64,000 nucleotides of DNA from Bacteroidales bacterium (GTDB lineage: Bacteria; Bacteroidota; Bacteroidia; Bacteroidales; P3). Within the stretch, counting starts at the first letter, position 1. Each line of letters starts with the position of its first letter. Positions 17,687 through 26,256 of this stretch are shown here, piece by piece. The DNA is taken from positions 62,001-126,000 of the forward strand of contig JAEEZY010000020.1 in NCBI GenBank assembly GCA_016292015.1. The letters run 5' to 3'. Made by a program: the position numbers and the translations under genes. The notes beneath the pieces are model-generated. The model did not search any database. It was not told the DNA's origin and saw only the letters and a list, made by a program, of their open reading frames with translations.

Positions 17687-20600
17687 TTACCTCACTACCA
17701 GTTTCTTCACGCTGTTCACCTTCTCTCCGCTAACCCTCACAAAGTAAGCTCCCTGTGCCAGTCCTTGCAGTGCCAGCGTTTGTGTGCAGCCGTCATAGCA
17801 CTCTCTGTTCTCGCTTCTGACCATCCTGCCACTCATATCCATAACCGCGATATTGATGCGGCCGCTTAAACCTTCGATGCTTATCGTAGTGCTGCCGCTC
17901 GCCGGGTTCGGGAATATGTTGAAACTCCATGAATTCTCTTTTTCGCTCTCCTCTATACCTGCCGATGGAGGCTCGTCATCGACACGGTCGGCATGTCCGG
18001 CTGTATAAACTCTCACGTCGTCCAGTGCCACTCCGTTACCGCCTTTGAAGTATCCGAGGAACGAAATCTGGAAGGTGGTGCTGCTTGCCGGCAACTGTAC
18101 CGAGTCAAGCACCCAACCCGTCGTGGCGGTATTATAACTCTTCAACTGCACCCATGGCCCAGTGGTCGTAGTTCTGTAATACACACTCATTTCGTCAAAG
18201 TACTGCTGGCCAGTTTCTCTGTCCGTGAATTTCGTTAGTCCATAGGCATATCTCAACCAAGGCTCTGCCAAATCTTCAATGTTCAGTAGTGGACTTATGA
18301 TTCTGGTTTTGGGTCCTGCTGTATATACCAATAAGTTATAGAACAATGCATTGTTTTCGTCTAGGTAGGCGGTTGTTATGCCATGTGCGCCTTCGTTCGC
18401 CTCGCCATCGCCTTTCTCTGTCATCCACTCCAAGGACTGAGCTTCAAACTCCTGCTGCCAGCAGTAGAGTCCATATTCAAATCCTTCGATGAACGGATAT
18501 CCCTCGGTGACTCGGGTGCTGCCGTCGGCGCAGCCTGTACGGAACGTGAAGGTCTCGCTATTCTCACTCTCATCTCCGTTGCCGCAGTCGGCCTTGATTA
18601 TCACGTCGTATGGCATATTTGCCACAAGACCTGTCAGCGTCACGCTGTTTCCCGTCGTGGTAACAGTTGTCCACCTTCCACCGGCACGTCTGTATTTCAC
18701 TGTTGCTCCTATTGCGTTCTGTCCGGCATCCCACGATAGCGTGGCTGTCGAGGCCTCCACTTCGTCAACTCTTATGTTGTTTGGCCTACGGCAGCTTGGT
18801 GCTATTTTCACCACAACATCGTCCACCAACGTGTATCCCGACTCAAACTTTATCGCAATGTTTGTCCCCTCACCCGTGTAGTTGTCAAAATACACCTCGG
18901 CGTTTGTGATCTCCTCGGTGTATGAAATCGTCGCCAGCTCCTCAAAAGTGTTGATGGCGTTGCCTATGACCGCTCCCACCTTCAGGTTGCCCGACTCCGA
19001 ACTGCTGTTCACGTCGAATGTAATCATCAGGTTTCCGATTTCCTCCACAAATTCGGGCAGTATCACCCACGAACCTGCAGTCGGCCCTGTGTATAGTTTC
19101 TGTGAGAAAATTGTTGGATAATTTGTTTGTAGTTCCGACTTGGTCCAACAAGGGTTGATTTCTCCTGAACCGAACCCCTCATTGTATGGTATGTCAAACA
19201 AATCACACTTTGTGAATGCCGATACTGTTGAGCTGTTGTATGTGCTGCTGCAGTTGGAGGATACTCGGAATTGGTAAGTTACGCCGGCGGTAAGGTTGGT
19301 GACTTCATAGTCGTTCTGCGAAACATTGGCGTTGGCTGTAACCCAGTTGCCCGTGACCCCTTCTTTGTATTCCACTTTCCAAGACGAGGCTGTACCCATC
19401 GGTTGCCAGTGAAGCATCACTGAATGTGACTCTACTTCGTTGACCAACAGTAGTGGCGCCTGACAATTGTCTTGCGAACAGGTGATTACAAACTGTATGT
19501 CTGGTACAGTTGAAAGGTTGTTGCTTGTTGTTGCTGAAGGACTGGACGGATATACGTCGCTTCCGTCCTGGTACCAATAGCAGCTGCTGCATCCTGACGC
19601 GCTATGGTGTGCAAACGTTAGCCCATATACGTATGATCCAGTGTTGTTGTCAAATGCTACCACAATGTTGCTTGAGCCGTCATAGACAAACGGTGTTGAG
19701 AATTGTATGTAATTCCATCCCTGAGTGAAACTCATTTGGCGGTTTTGAACAACTCTGTTCAGCTGCGACGAGGCTACATACGAACTTGTGCTTACCGAAG
19801 TGGCTGTGGTGTTGGCTATGTATAGGTCAAAGGTATAGGTTGTGCTATTAGTGGCAGTCAGATAAAACTCCACTCCCCAGATAGTGTCCATTGGACTTAG
19901 TACAGATGCAGAATACAGCATCTGAGTATATCCGTATTTATAGTTGCTGTTGAACGGTACTGTACTGCTCGAAGTATTTCCGCCAGCCAACTCTACATTG
20001 CACCCGGGCGTAGTGAACGAGGTTTGTGCTGCGTACGACGTGTCGTCTGACTCACATATCGACCTTACGCGCACGTCGTATTCCGAAGCCTGCGAGAGCC
20101 CCGTCATGAAAAAATAGGGATCCCTTGTCGTTTCACCTCTCCAGTTGTTGCTGCCAGCAAGTCTGTATTCAAAATAATACGAGTTTGGGTTTGTCGTGGC
20201 AGGTGCGTCCCATCCGATAGCGGCTCCCGTGCGTGACACATTGAAAACTGTCAGGTTATCAGGCTTCCGGCAGGTTATTTCTCCTACCGTCGCCGTGAAC
20301 TCCGTTTTCGGTATAAAGTTTCGTGTTGTTCCGCTGACCGAACTCAACGAACTGCTTGAGCTCCCGGATATGCTTCCGCCCGTTTGTGTTATCCCGTAAA
20401 ACGAGCATGACGAATAGTTGCTCGGGGTTATATCATCTACTTCAATCAGGAGATTGCCGCCACCGTACGGATAGGGCTCGGTGAATGTAATAGTCAGTGT
20501 TGTCTGTTGGGTATTGAATGTGCCGGTATAGACCGTCTGGAAGCTATTGGTGTTCAGAAAAGTGGAACTTGTGAATGACGATGCAGACACTTCTCCTATC

Positions 20601-20863
20601 TTTACTTGAAAAACGGAGTTGATGGCACTGCTGGACGGTGAACTGATGAAATACTTTATACTCATTATTTGTCCGCCGCTCATCTCTTCTAGCATGCTCG
20701 CTGGGTATATCGTTTGGCATCGCTGGTATTGTTCTGCATAAAAACCGTAAATCGGCACGTTTGAATTTGTCTGTGTTCCGTCCGCCACCAGATAGGTCTC
20801 CTGTGCATTCAACGCCGTTGAAAGTACCAGAATTGACAGTAAGGATAATAATGTCCGCTTCAT
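17687..20863 (-). CDS. large T9SS-secreted protein with three fibronectin type III domains
   Basis: A 1058-residue cargo protein: signal peptide 1-21, a first Ser/Thr-rich beta region, fibronectin III domains beginning at about Cys198, Cys467 and Cys691 (each with a CxxP start and Y-x-V-x-V style strands), a jelly-roll/MAM-like domain (about 790-970), and a type A T9SS sorting domain from about 984 (FNIFPNPASG to KKLVVR). A second beta region between the first two FN3 domains resembles the N-terminal one, suggesting internal duplication. No catalytic site is seen; an adhesin or glycan-binding role is likely. It heads the operon with the two GH78 genes and has a well-formed promoter. Confidence 0.88.
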   Translation of the reverse strand: MKRTLLSLLSILVLSTALNAQETYLVADGTQTNSNVPIYGFYAEQYQRCQTIYPASMLEEMSGGQIMSIKYFISSPSSSAINSVFQVKIGEVSASSFTSSTFLNTNSFQTVYTGTFNTQQTTLTITFTEPYPYGGGNLLIEVDDITPSNYSSCSFYGITQTGGSISGSSSSSLSSVSGTTRNFIPKTEFTATVGEITCRKPDNLTVFNVSRTGAAIGWDAPATTNPNSYYFEYRLAGSNNWRGETTRDPYFFMTGLSQASEYDVRVRSICESDDTSYAAQTSFTTPGCNVELAGGNTSSSTVPFNSNYKYGYTQMLYSASVLSPMDTIWGVEFYLTATNSTTYTFDLYIANTTATSVSTSSYVASSQLNRVVQNRQMSFTQGWNYIQFSTPFVYDGSSNIVVAFDNNTGSYVYGLTFAHHSASGCSSCYWYQDGSDVYPSSPSATTSNNLSTVPDIQFVITCSQDNCQAPLLLVNEVESHSVMLHWQPMGTASSWKVEYKEGVTGNWVTANANVSQNDYEVTNLTAGVTYQFRVSSNCSSTYNSSTVSAFTKCDLFDIPYNEGFGSGEINPCWTKSELQTNYPTIFSQKLYTGPTAGSWVILPEFVEEIGNLMITFDVNSSSESGNLKVGAVIGNAINTFEELATISYTEEITNAEVYFDNYTGEGTNIAIKFESGYTLVDDVVVKIAPSCRRPNNIRVDEVEASTATLSWDAGQNAIGATVKYRRAGGRWTTVTTTGNSVTLTGLVANMPYDVIIKADCGNGDESENSETFTFRTGCADGSTRVTEGYPFIEGFEYGLYCWQQEFEAQSLEWMTEKGDGEANEGAHGITTAYLDENNALFYNLLVYTAGPKTRIISPLLNIEDLAEPWLRYAYGLTKFTDRETGQQYFDEMSVYYRTTTTGPWVQLKSYNTATTGWVLDSVQLPASSTTFQISFLGYFKGGNGVALDDVRVYTAGHADRVDDEPPSAGIEESEKENSWSFNIFPNPASGSTTISIEGLSGRINIAVMDMSGRMVRSENRECYDGCTQTLALQGLAQGAYFVRVSGEKVNSVKKLVVR

Positions 20864-20928
20864 AATATATTGATTATAAATCGTTTTACGTGTTGTTTTG
20901 GCTCTTTTGCCTACTCTTTATCAGATAG

Positions 20929-20959
20929 CAAATATATGGATAATTCTTTAATTTACAAA
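20929..20959 (-). promoter_or_regulatory. Bacteroidota-type promoter of the FN3/GH78 operon
   Basis: On the minus strand, TTTG (20959-20956) and TATATTTG (20936-20929) are separated by exactly 19 bp, the best match to the -33/-7 consensus in the window. The -7 box is 65 bp before the ATG of the FN3 cargo gene. Confidence 0.75.
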
Positions 20960-21002
20960 CATTCCGCTCGTTTTTTACATTAATTAACATTCAAGAGCGA
21001 AT

Positions 21003-21068
21003 GCAGAACTCACAAAAATTGTGAGTTCTGCTGAGCCGAAGGTGGTAATGCCGCCGCTTGTCGGCGGC
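21003..21068. other. two consecutive perfect hairpins between GH97 and the FN3 cargo gene
   Basis: GCAGAACTCACAA (21003-21015) pairs perfectly with 21019-21031, leaving only AAA between the arms. Twenty bases on, GCCGCCG (21050-21056) pairs with CGGCGGC (21062-21068) around CTTGT. Neither is followed by a T-run on either strand, so neither looks like a terminator. They lie in the 306-bp gap upstream of the FN3 operon promoter and could be an operator, an RNA processing site or a small mobile remnant. Confidence 0.55.
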
Positions 21069-21090
21069 AATTAACATTTCAATTGGCTCA

Positions 21091-21119
21091 AAAAAGCGAG
21101 AGCAATTCCAATCTCGCTT
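21091..21119 (-). terminator. terminator of the GH97 gene
   Basis: Read on the minus strand, AAGCGAGA (21119-21112) and TCTCGCTT (21101-21094) form an eight-base stem followed by further T residues (21093-21091). The stem can extend with outer GCTCAA/TTGAGC pairing across a bulge. It lies 50 bp after the GH97 stop. Confidence 0.65.
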
Positions 21120-21169
21120 GAGCATTGCCGAGCCGCAGAGCCATTGACTCCGAAGAAGGCAGCGCCGCC

Positions 21170-23170
21170 TTACTCCACCTCAACTTTCATCAAAAAACCT
21201 CCTCCTGGCGCCATGTCCGCACTGCCTTTCGTTAATTCGTATGGCTGGAATCCCATTGTGTGGTAGTCGCTTGCCCACCGTTTGCTGTTCGGACTGTCCA
21301 GATACATGGTCGCCGACCTCGCCCATGGTCTGCCTATGAACGACAAGTCAAACTCCACCGTCCGCGCCTCCCAGTTCGTGATGCCGCCGATGTACCACAC
21401 CTTTCCCTTCCGCCGTGCCGTCACTATATACTCGCCCACCTCGCCGGCCAGCACCCTCGTCTCGTCCCACGTCGTCGGTATCTCCGCCAGCATTTTGGTA
21501 AACTCGGGTTCTTTCTCATAGTTCGACGGCGAGTCGCACAGCATCGCCAGCGGCATGTCCAGCACCACATACAACGCCAGCTGGTGGCATCTCGTCCCTT
21601 GGCTCATCGGCTCCAGCGAGTTCGGCCTGAATGTGTTCTGTGTTCCGTTCAGCATCGCTCCGGGCGTGTAGTCCATCGGTCCCGCAGCCTGTCTTATAAA
21701 CGGTATCTCGGTGTCGTATTTCATCTGGTCCCATTCCAGCTTCGCCCATCTCATCTGCTCCAGCCCGAACACTCCTTCAAAGTTCAGCACGTTAGGGTAC
21801 GTCCTCGTGAATCCTGCCGGCTTGAACGCTCCGTGGAAATCCACCACCAGCCTGTATTTTGCGCACATCTCCGCCGCTCTCCTGTAGAAATCCACCGCCA
21901 GCTGGTCGTCTCTGTCCATAAAGTCTATCTTGAACCCTTTGATTCCCATCTCGCTATAGTGCTGGCACACTCGCTCCATGTCTCTGTCGAAGGCGTAATG
22001 CCCTGCCCAAAGTATGATGCCCACACCTTTCTCCTTCCCATATTTCACTATCTCCGGCAGGTCTATCTCCGGCACCACCTTCATCAGGTCCGCCTCGTTC
22101 CTCACCGACCACCCTTCGTCCATTATCACATAATCCAGCCCGTATTTCGACGCAAAGTCTATGTACGCCCTGTATGTCTGGGTGTTTATTCCAGCCTCGA
22201 AGCCTACTCCCTCCAGATGCCAGCTGTTCCACCATTCCCACGCCGACTTACCTGGCCGTATCCAGCTCTGGTCTTTCACCCTGTTCGGCTCTGCCAGCAG
22301 GTAACTCATGTTGTTCATAGCCATTTCGGCGCTGTTCTCTGCCACCATCATGATTCTCCACGGCGTGCATTCTCCTTTCGCCATCTCGGCTATATAGTCT
22401 TTCCTCTCTTTCACCACCTCCTGCAGGTTGCCGTATCCGCCCTGCTCCACGCGGTCTGGCAGGGGGGCGTGTTCTCCCGTCAGCACTCCCTTCTCTCCGG
22501 TTCCGTGCAGGTACAGCCCCGGATAGTTCAGCAGCCCTGACTCCGTGATGCACACCTTCACTCCCTTCGGCCCGTGCACCAGCAGTGGTAGGAAGCACAG
22601 GCGTCTCGTGTCCAGCTCCGATATCGGCATCCGCTTGTAATGGTTCTCAAACGACGAGTTGTATTGTCTTTCGTGGTTTGTCGAGTCAAAGTGTATCACA
22701 TACGGCGCCGTCGTCTCCCAGTCCTCCATAAACTCGTATTCCACCTTCTCCGTAATCACCCTGCATGCCTTGTCCGTCTTCCATCTGTATGCCACTCCTT
22801 CGTTATACACTCTCATTTCCATCGTCAAGCCGTTTCTCAGCCTCATCGTCAGCTCGTTATACTGGTTCCGCATCGTAGCCTGCCTGTAGAAGGGCGACTC
22901 TATCGTCTCGTCCACCTTTCTGTGACTCTCTTTCCTCACGCCCCATCCGCCTTCTCCCGCTTTCCCGTGCTTGTCGGTGTTCAGGCGTGGCTGCGTATAT
23001 TTCATAATCTCCACCCCGTCATATTTCAGGTTGTATCTAGGCCCATACGCCCCGAGGTACACCCAGCTCTCCAGTCTCCCGTCGGGCGACTTCATTATCA
23101 CAAATTCCTCATCGGCCCTCACGCCCAACCCCATCATCACTGCCAAAACCAAAAACGCAATCTTCTTCAT
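21170..23170 (-). CDS. glycoside hydrolase family 97 protein (alpha-glucosidase/alpha-galactosidase type)
   Basis: A 666-residue GH97 enzyme with a signal peptide (MKKIAFLVLAVMMGLGVRA). It has the GH97 layout: an N-terminal beta-super-sandwich (SPDGRLESWVYLG), a (beta/alpha)8 barrel (about 285-570) containing DYVIMDEGWS, KGFKIDFMDRDDQ and VVDFHGAFKPAGFTRTYPN, then NFEGVFGLE, and a C-terminal all-beta domain. The family splits into inverting and retaining members. The Asp in VVDFHGA may be the nucleophile of a retaining enzyme, but I cannot align it with certainty. It probably acts in the periplasm. It is separated from the GH78 operon by a terminator and hairpins, so it is transcribed on its own. 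Confidence 0.93.
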   Translation of the reverse strand: MKKIAFLVLAVMMGLGVRADEEFVIMKSPDGRLESWVYLGAYGPRYNLKYDGVEIMKYTQPRLNTDKHGKAGEGGWGVRKESHRKVDETIESPFYRQATMRNQYNELTMRLRNGLTMEMRVYNEGVAYRWKTDKACRVITEKVEYEFMEDWETTAPYVIHFDSTNHERQYNSSFENHYKRMPISELDTRRLCFLPLLVHGPKGVKVCITESGLLNYPGLYLHGTGEKGVLTGEHAPLPDRVEQGGYGNLQEVVKERKDYIAEMAKGECTPWRIMMVAENSAEMAMNNMSYLLAEPNRVKDQSWIRPGKSAWEWWNSWHLEGVGFEAGINTQTYRAYIDFASKYGLDYVIMDEGWSVRNEADLMKVVPEIDLPEIVKYGKEKGVGIILWAGHYAFDRDMERVCQHYSEMGIKGFKIDFMDRDDQLAVDFYRRAAEMCAKYRLVVDFHGAFKPAGFTRTYPNVLNFEGVFGLEQMRWAKLEWDQMKYDTEIPFIRQAAGPMDYTPGAMLNGTQNTFRPNSLEPMSQGTRCHQLALYVVLDMPLAMLCDSPSNYEKEPEFTKMLAEIPTTWDETRVLAGEVGEYIVTARRKGKVWYIGGITNWEARTVEFDLSFIGRPWARSATMYLDSPNSKRWASDYHTMGFQPYELTKGSADMAPGGGFLMKVEVE

Positions 23171-23181
23171 GTTTCAAAAGT

Positions 23182-23224
23182 GTATAAACAACGTTGCAAA
23201 AAAGTATATAAACAACGCTGCAAA
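23182..23224 (-). repeat. direct repeat in the GH97 leader
   Basis: Two near-identical copies of a 19-21 bp sequence (23182-23200 and 23204-23224) lie directly before the GH97 start. On the minus strand each reads TTTGCARCGTTGTTTATA. The downstream copy contains the palindrome CAACGTTG (23189-23196). The upstream copy overlaps the -7 box, so the pair may be a duplicated operator, or a local duplication that made a second promoter half. Confidence 0.6.
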
Positions 23225-23228
23225 TATA
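23221..23228 (-). promoter_or_regulatory. putative -7 box TATATTTG of GH97
   Basis: The minus-strand TATATTTG fits the consensus and lies 51 bp before the GH97 ATG, overlapping one copy of the direct repeat. Confidence 0.55.
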
Positions 23229-23342
23229 CAACATTTCTCCCAACCGCCAACCACCGGGATTAATAAGCTCTCCCAACCGCCACCCTCAACCGCCAATCCG
23301 TCCCCCCAACCCTCAACCATCAACGGCAATATGTAGGCCAAA

Positions 23343-23463
23343 GGTAGGTGTTACATGCTATCTACATAGGCGCTACCTACTATCTACCTGCTCTCTACAC
23401 TAGAATTACTATAGAATTACCCTATAGTTACCCTATAGTTACCCTAGAATTACCCCCGTTTTA
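23343..23463. repeat. array B: 11-bp tandem repeat, CTATAGTTA type
   Basis: Eleven perfectly spaced 11-bp units, each ending TA: for example CCTACTATCTA, CTATAGAATTA, CCCTATAGTTA (twice in succession), CCCTAGAATTA. It lies in the divergent gap between GH97 (-) and the beta-helix gene (+), outside the predicted transcript starts of both. The sequence is AT/TA-step rich and unlike arrays D and E. The preceding 23230-23340 holds an irregular CCCAACCGCCA-like pyrimidine-rich stretch and no gene. Confidence 0.8.
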
Positions 23464-23575
23464 GTAAATGTTGTGTAAATGCTTGTTTCTTGCCTGATTT
23501 CCTTGTGAAATCGTCAGTATCAAAACAATCCGTTTCATCTCCCTTTTTCTCGGTTTCTTTTCGGCATTTATTTTG

Positions 23576-23583
23576 TACTTTTG
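23576..23583 (+). promoter_or_regulatory. putative -7 box TACTTTTG of the beta-helix gene
   Basis: An exact TAnnTTTG match, followed by CA, 42 bp before the ATG at 23626. Its position favours the 23626 start, because the alternative start at 23581 would fall inside the promoter. Confidence 0.6.
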
Positions 23584-23625
23584 CACTCGCATATCTTTCA
23601 GTTTTTCGCAAAAAAATATTGTCTC

Positions 23626-25083
23626 ATGAAACCAGTCGCTCTCCCGCTAGTCATCTTTCTCTTTTTCAGTCTCTTCCTTCGTGCTCAGGTCTCGCCGCTC
23701 GACTACGGCCTCCGTGAGGCCGCCAACGGCATCGACCGCTACTACGCTCTCTACCGTGCTCATACCGACGCTATCGCCCGCGGGCTCAACGTATCGTATG
23801 AGGGCATCGATACTCTCCACCTCGAGCTCCCTCCCGATTTCAAGGCCATCCCGCTTGGCCCCTACACCGACTTCGGCGGACTCGTCCTCTACGTCACCAA
23901 CCACTCCGCCCATGGCGCCCTCTTCTCTCGCATATCTCCTTCCAAACCCGTCACTTTCGACAAGTCTCTCATCGACTCTCTCGATTTCCGTTCAATACCT
24001 GCTCTCGCCTCTGGCCACCATCTTCTCGTCCTCGAAGACCTGACACCCTGGACCGAGCGCCGCGGCTACGGCTACCAGCAATACCGTCGCGACATCCTAG
24101 TCCTCAACGACGGCATCGCCAGAAACGCTCCTATAACAACTTGGAACACCGACTCCACCCGCCTCAAGGCCTACTACTACGACTTTGAGCCCGACCTCAA
24201 CATAGAAGTCAAAAACCTCACCCTGCACCGCGTCAAGGGTTCCTCTTTCCGTACCTACTGTCTCGCATTGGTTGGTCAGCAGGGCGTTACCGTATCCAAT
24301 ATTCATGTCACCACGCCTCGCAGCCGTATGATTGCCGACGGGGTGTTCTCCGTTAGCAACTGTGCCAATCTGTTTTTTGATTGCGACACCGTAGAGGGTA
24401 CCTACTCTGGCTACGGCTCCTCTCGCAACTATGGCTATGCTTTCTCTATGAACAACGTATATAAATCATCTTTCACACATATCAAAGCCTATGGCAACTG
24501 GGGTGTATTCGGCACCAATAACCTCAGTAACACCTATCTCGGAGAGTGCGACATCGACCGATTCGACATCCACTGCTACGGACGCGACGTCCAACTTAAG
24601 AGTTGCACCCTCCGTGGTCGTCAGACTCTCTTCTCTTCCATGTACGGCACAGTCGTCTTCGACTCCTGCCATTTCATCGACTACACTCCCGTCCGAGTCC
24701 GCTCCAGCTACAACGCATACACTCCGTTCGATATCTACATCACCGACTGCACCTTTGAACTCACTCGCCGCTACCACTCTCTCGTCCAGATTGACTTTCT
24801 CGACACCGCCGACAACCCTCGTCCCGAACTCAACCCCAAGTGCTGGCCCAACCTTAAAGTCAAAAATCTCACCGTCGTGGCGCCCACTACCATCCGCACC
24901 ATGAATATCTTCTATCCTAAGGGCAACACCAAAGACCTTCGACGCGAGTTCGACTATATCGACAACGTCGAAATCGAGGGCCTCAAAACCATTCGCCCCA
25001 ACGGCAAACCGGCCAAACTAAACCTAAAGCTCTCCAGCAGTAATTTCAAGACCGTGAAGAAGCTGAACTACAGCGTTCGGTAA
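23626..25083 (+). CDS. secreted right-handed beta-helix-like protein, unknown substrate
   Basis: A 485-residue exported protein with a signal peptide (MKPVALPLVIFLFFSLFLRAQ). From about residue 180 it shows repeating short strands with regularly placed Asn, Ser and Cys (VKNLTLHRVKGSSF, VTVSNIHVTTPRS, FFDCDTVEGTY, LKSCTLRGRQ, FDSCHFIDY). This is the pattern of a parallel beta-helix of the pectate-lyase or polysaccharide-lyase fold. No catalytic triad can be assigned by eye and I see no T9SS tail. It may process a uronic-acid-containing glycan or be structural. The 3' end overlaps the convergent DUF418 gene by 38 bp. Confidence 0.75.
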   Translation: MKPVALPLVIFLFFSLFLRAQVSPLDYGLREAANGIDRYYALYRAHTDAIARGLNVSYEGIDTLHLELPPDFKAIPLGPYTDFGGLVLYVTNHSAHGALFSRISPSKPVTFDKSLIDSLDFRSIPALASGHHLLVLEDLTPWTERRGYGYQQYRRDILVLNDGIARNAPITTWNTDSTRLKAYYYDFEPDLNIEVKNLTLHRVKGSSFRTYCLALVGQQGVTVSNIHVTTPRSRMIADGVFSVSNCANLFFDCDTVEGTYSGYGSSRNYGYAFSMNNVYKSSFTHIKAYGNWGVFGTNNLSNTYLGECDIDRFDIHCYGRDVQLKSCTLRGRQTLFSSMYGTVVFDSCHFIDYTPVRVRSSYNAYTPFDIYITDCTFELTRRYHSLVQIDFLDTADNPRPELNPKCWPNLKVKNLTVVAPTTIRTMNIFYPKGNTKDLRREFDYIDNVEIEGLKTIRPNGKPAKLNLKLSSSNFKTVKKLNYSVR

Positions 25084-26146
25084 GCCATCGCCACAGCCAC
25101 TCCCACGGCCCGTACTTGTGTCTCCGCAGCCACACCACCGCGAACACCGTCTGTAGTATATAAAACACCACCGCTCCGCAGAACACGGCATAAAACGGCA
25201 GCTTCAGTGGCAAGGCTATCGCTATCACCGCCAGCGGTCCGCAGATGTTCTGCACCGAGTAGTTCGTCAACCCGAGCCTTCCGTAGCTTGCCAACGCACC
25301 GGCAACCCGTTTAGGCAGATGTTTGCATATAAAGATGAACAGCAGGCTGTAAAGCAAGGCTTCCGATAGAGTGGACAGCGGTTTCAACGCCCCAACACCA
25401 ACCACACCGACTACAACTCGCAGTGCCAAACAAACCACCCCAGACAACAACAAACTGACCACTAACTGCTGCTTGCTAACCGCTTGGCTACCAATCCCCC
25501 CTATAACCCCACTTCTCCACAGCGCATACCCGAACACGAAGAACGACAGCGTCGTAAACAAGTCGGGCACGAACATCCTCAGGTTCTCCGTCAGCGACTT
25601 CCAGTATGGATACCCCAGATACCCCGCCAGCGATATGTCGCCAGTGTGCCTCGTCAGGTAGTTCGCCTCGGGAAACACCAGTGCCGTGTAGTCGAGCGCA
25701 TCCACAAACTGAACACCGTACAGCACCCCGGCCAGCAAAAACAGCATCCACGTCTTCATCCTCCTGATAGGCAGCAGCGCCAGCGCAATCCCCACCATTC
25801 CGTAGCACAGCATGAAGTCGCTGTTGTAGAACTCTATGTTTATCAACCCGAACCCCATCAGCAGCACGCACCGCCAGCAGAACTTGAGCGTCGTATAGCT
25901 CTGTTTTCGCATGATGAGGTAAAAACTCGACCCGAAAAGAATACAGAATATCGTTCGGCACCTGTCTTCGAACACCGCCAGCAGCCCTCTCCGCAGATGC
26001 TCGTCAAGCGATGAGTAGTACCCCAGGTCAACCGCGGGATTGTAGAAGTTGTACAGCTGTGCTACATGGACAAACAGTATGCCCATCAAGGCAAACGCCC
26101 GGAGTGTATCAATGTATATGATTCGTTCTGTGGTGTATGTGCCCAT
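25046..26146 (-). CDS. DUF418/acyltransferase-like integral membrane protein
   Basis: A 366-residue polytopic membrane protein, about ten hydrophobic segments, starting ERIIYIDTLRAFALMGILFVH. This N-terminal R/D-x-LR-x-ALMGI pattern is typical of the DUF418 and YeiB-like families, distant relatives of membrane acyltransferases. CRTIFCILFGSSFYLI follows as the usual second conserved helix. The C-terminal third matches DUF418 layout (LTNYSVQNICG). Substrate unknown. Its last 38 bp overlap the 3' end of the opposite-strand beta-helix gene, so the transcripts are complementary there. Confidence 0.8.
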   Translation of the reverse strand: MGTYTTERIIYIDTLRAFALMGILFVHVAQLYNFYNPAVDLGYYSSLDEHLRRGLLAVFEDRCRTIFCILFGSSFYLIMRKQSYTTLKFCWRCVLLMGFGLINIEFYNSDFMLCYGMVGIALALLPIRRMKTWMLFLLAGVLYGVQFVDALDYTALVFPEANYLTRHTGDISLAGYLGYPYWKSLTENLRMFVPDLFTTLSFFVFGYALWRSGVIGGIGSQAVSKQQLVVSLLLSGVVCLALRVVVGVVGVGALKPLSTLSEALLYSLLFIFICKHLPKRVAGALASYGRLGLTNYSVQNICGPLAVIAIALPLKLPFYAVFCGAVVFYILQTVFAVVWLRRHKYGPWEWLWRWLTERCSSASSRS

Positions 26147-26192
26147 GTGTGCATGTTGGTTTCAATCTGCAAAATTACGAATATCTTGTCGA

Positions 26193-26224
26193 TTTGATAA
26201 TTACATTTTTCCTGCGTATCTTTG
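26193..26224 (+). promoter_or_regulatory. Bacteroidota-type promoter of the DUF4369-like lipoprotein gene
   Basis: TTTG (26193-26196) and TATCTTTG (26217-26224) with 20 bp between them, the -7 box 32 bp before the ATG at 26257. It supports 26257 over the longer in-frame start at 26137. Confidence 0.7.
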
Positions 26225-26256
26225 CAGGCGAAAAAAACAACCAATACAGTACAATT

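Noticed and set aside
21260..22540. 426-codon open frame antisense to GH97
   Set aside because: The product is rich in Arg, His and Val with no domain; it is the shadow of a highly biased gene.
23343..23463. CRISPR array
   Set aside because: Units are 11 bp, contiguous and degenerate, with no spacers and no cas genes in the window. The same applies to the other arrays.
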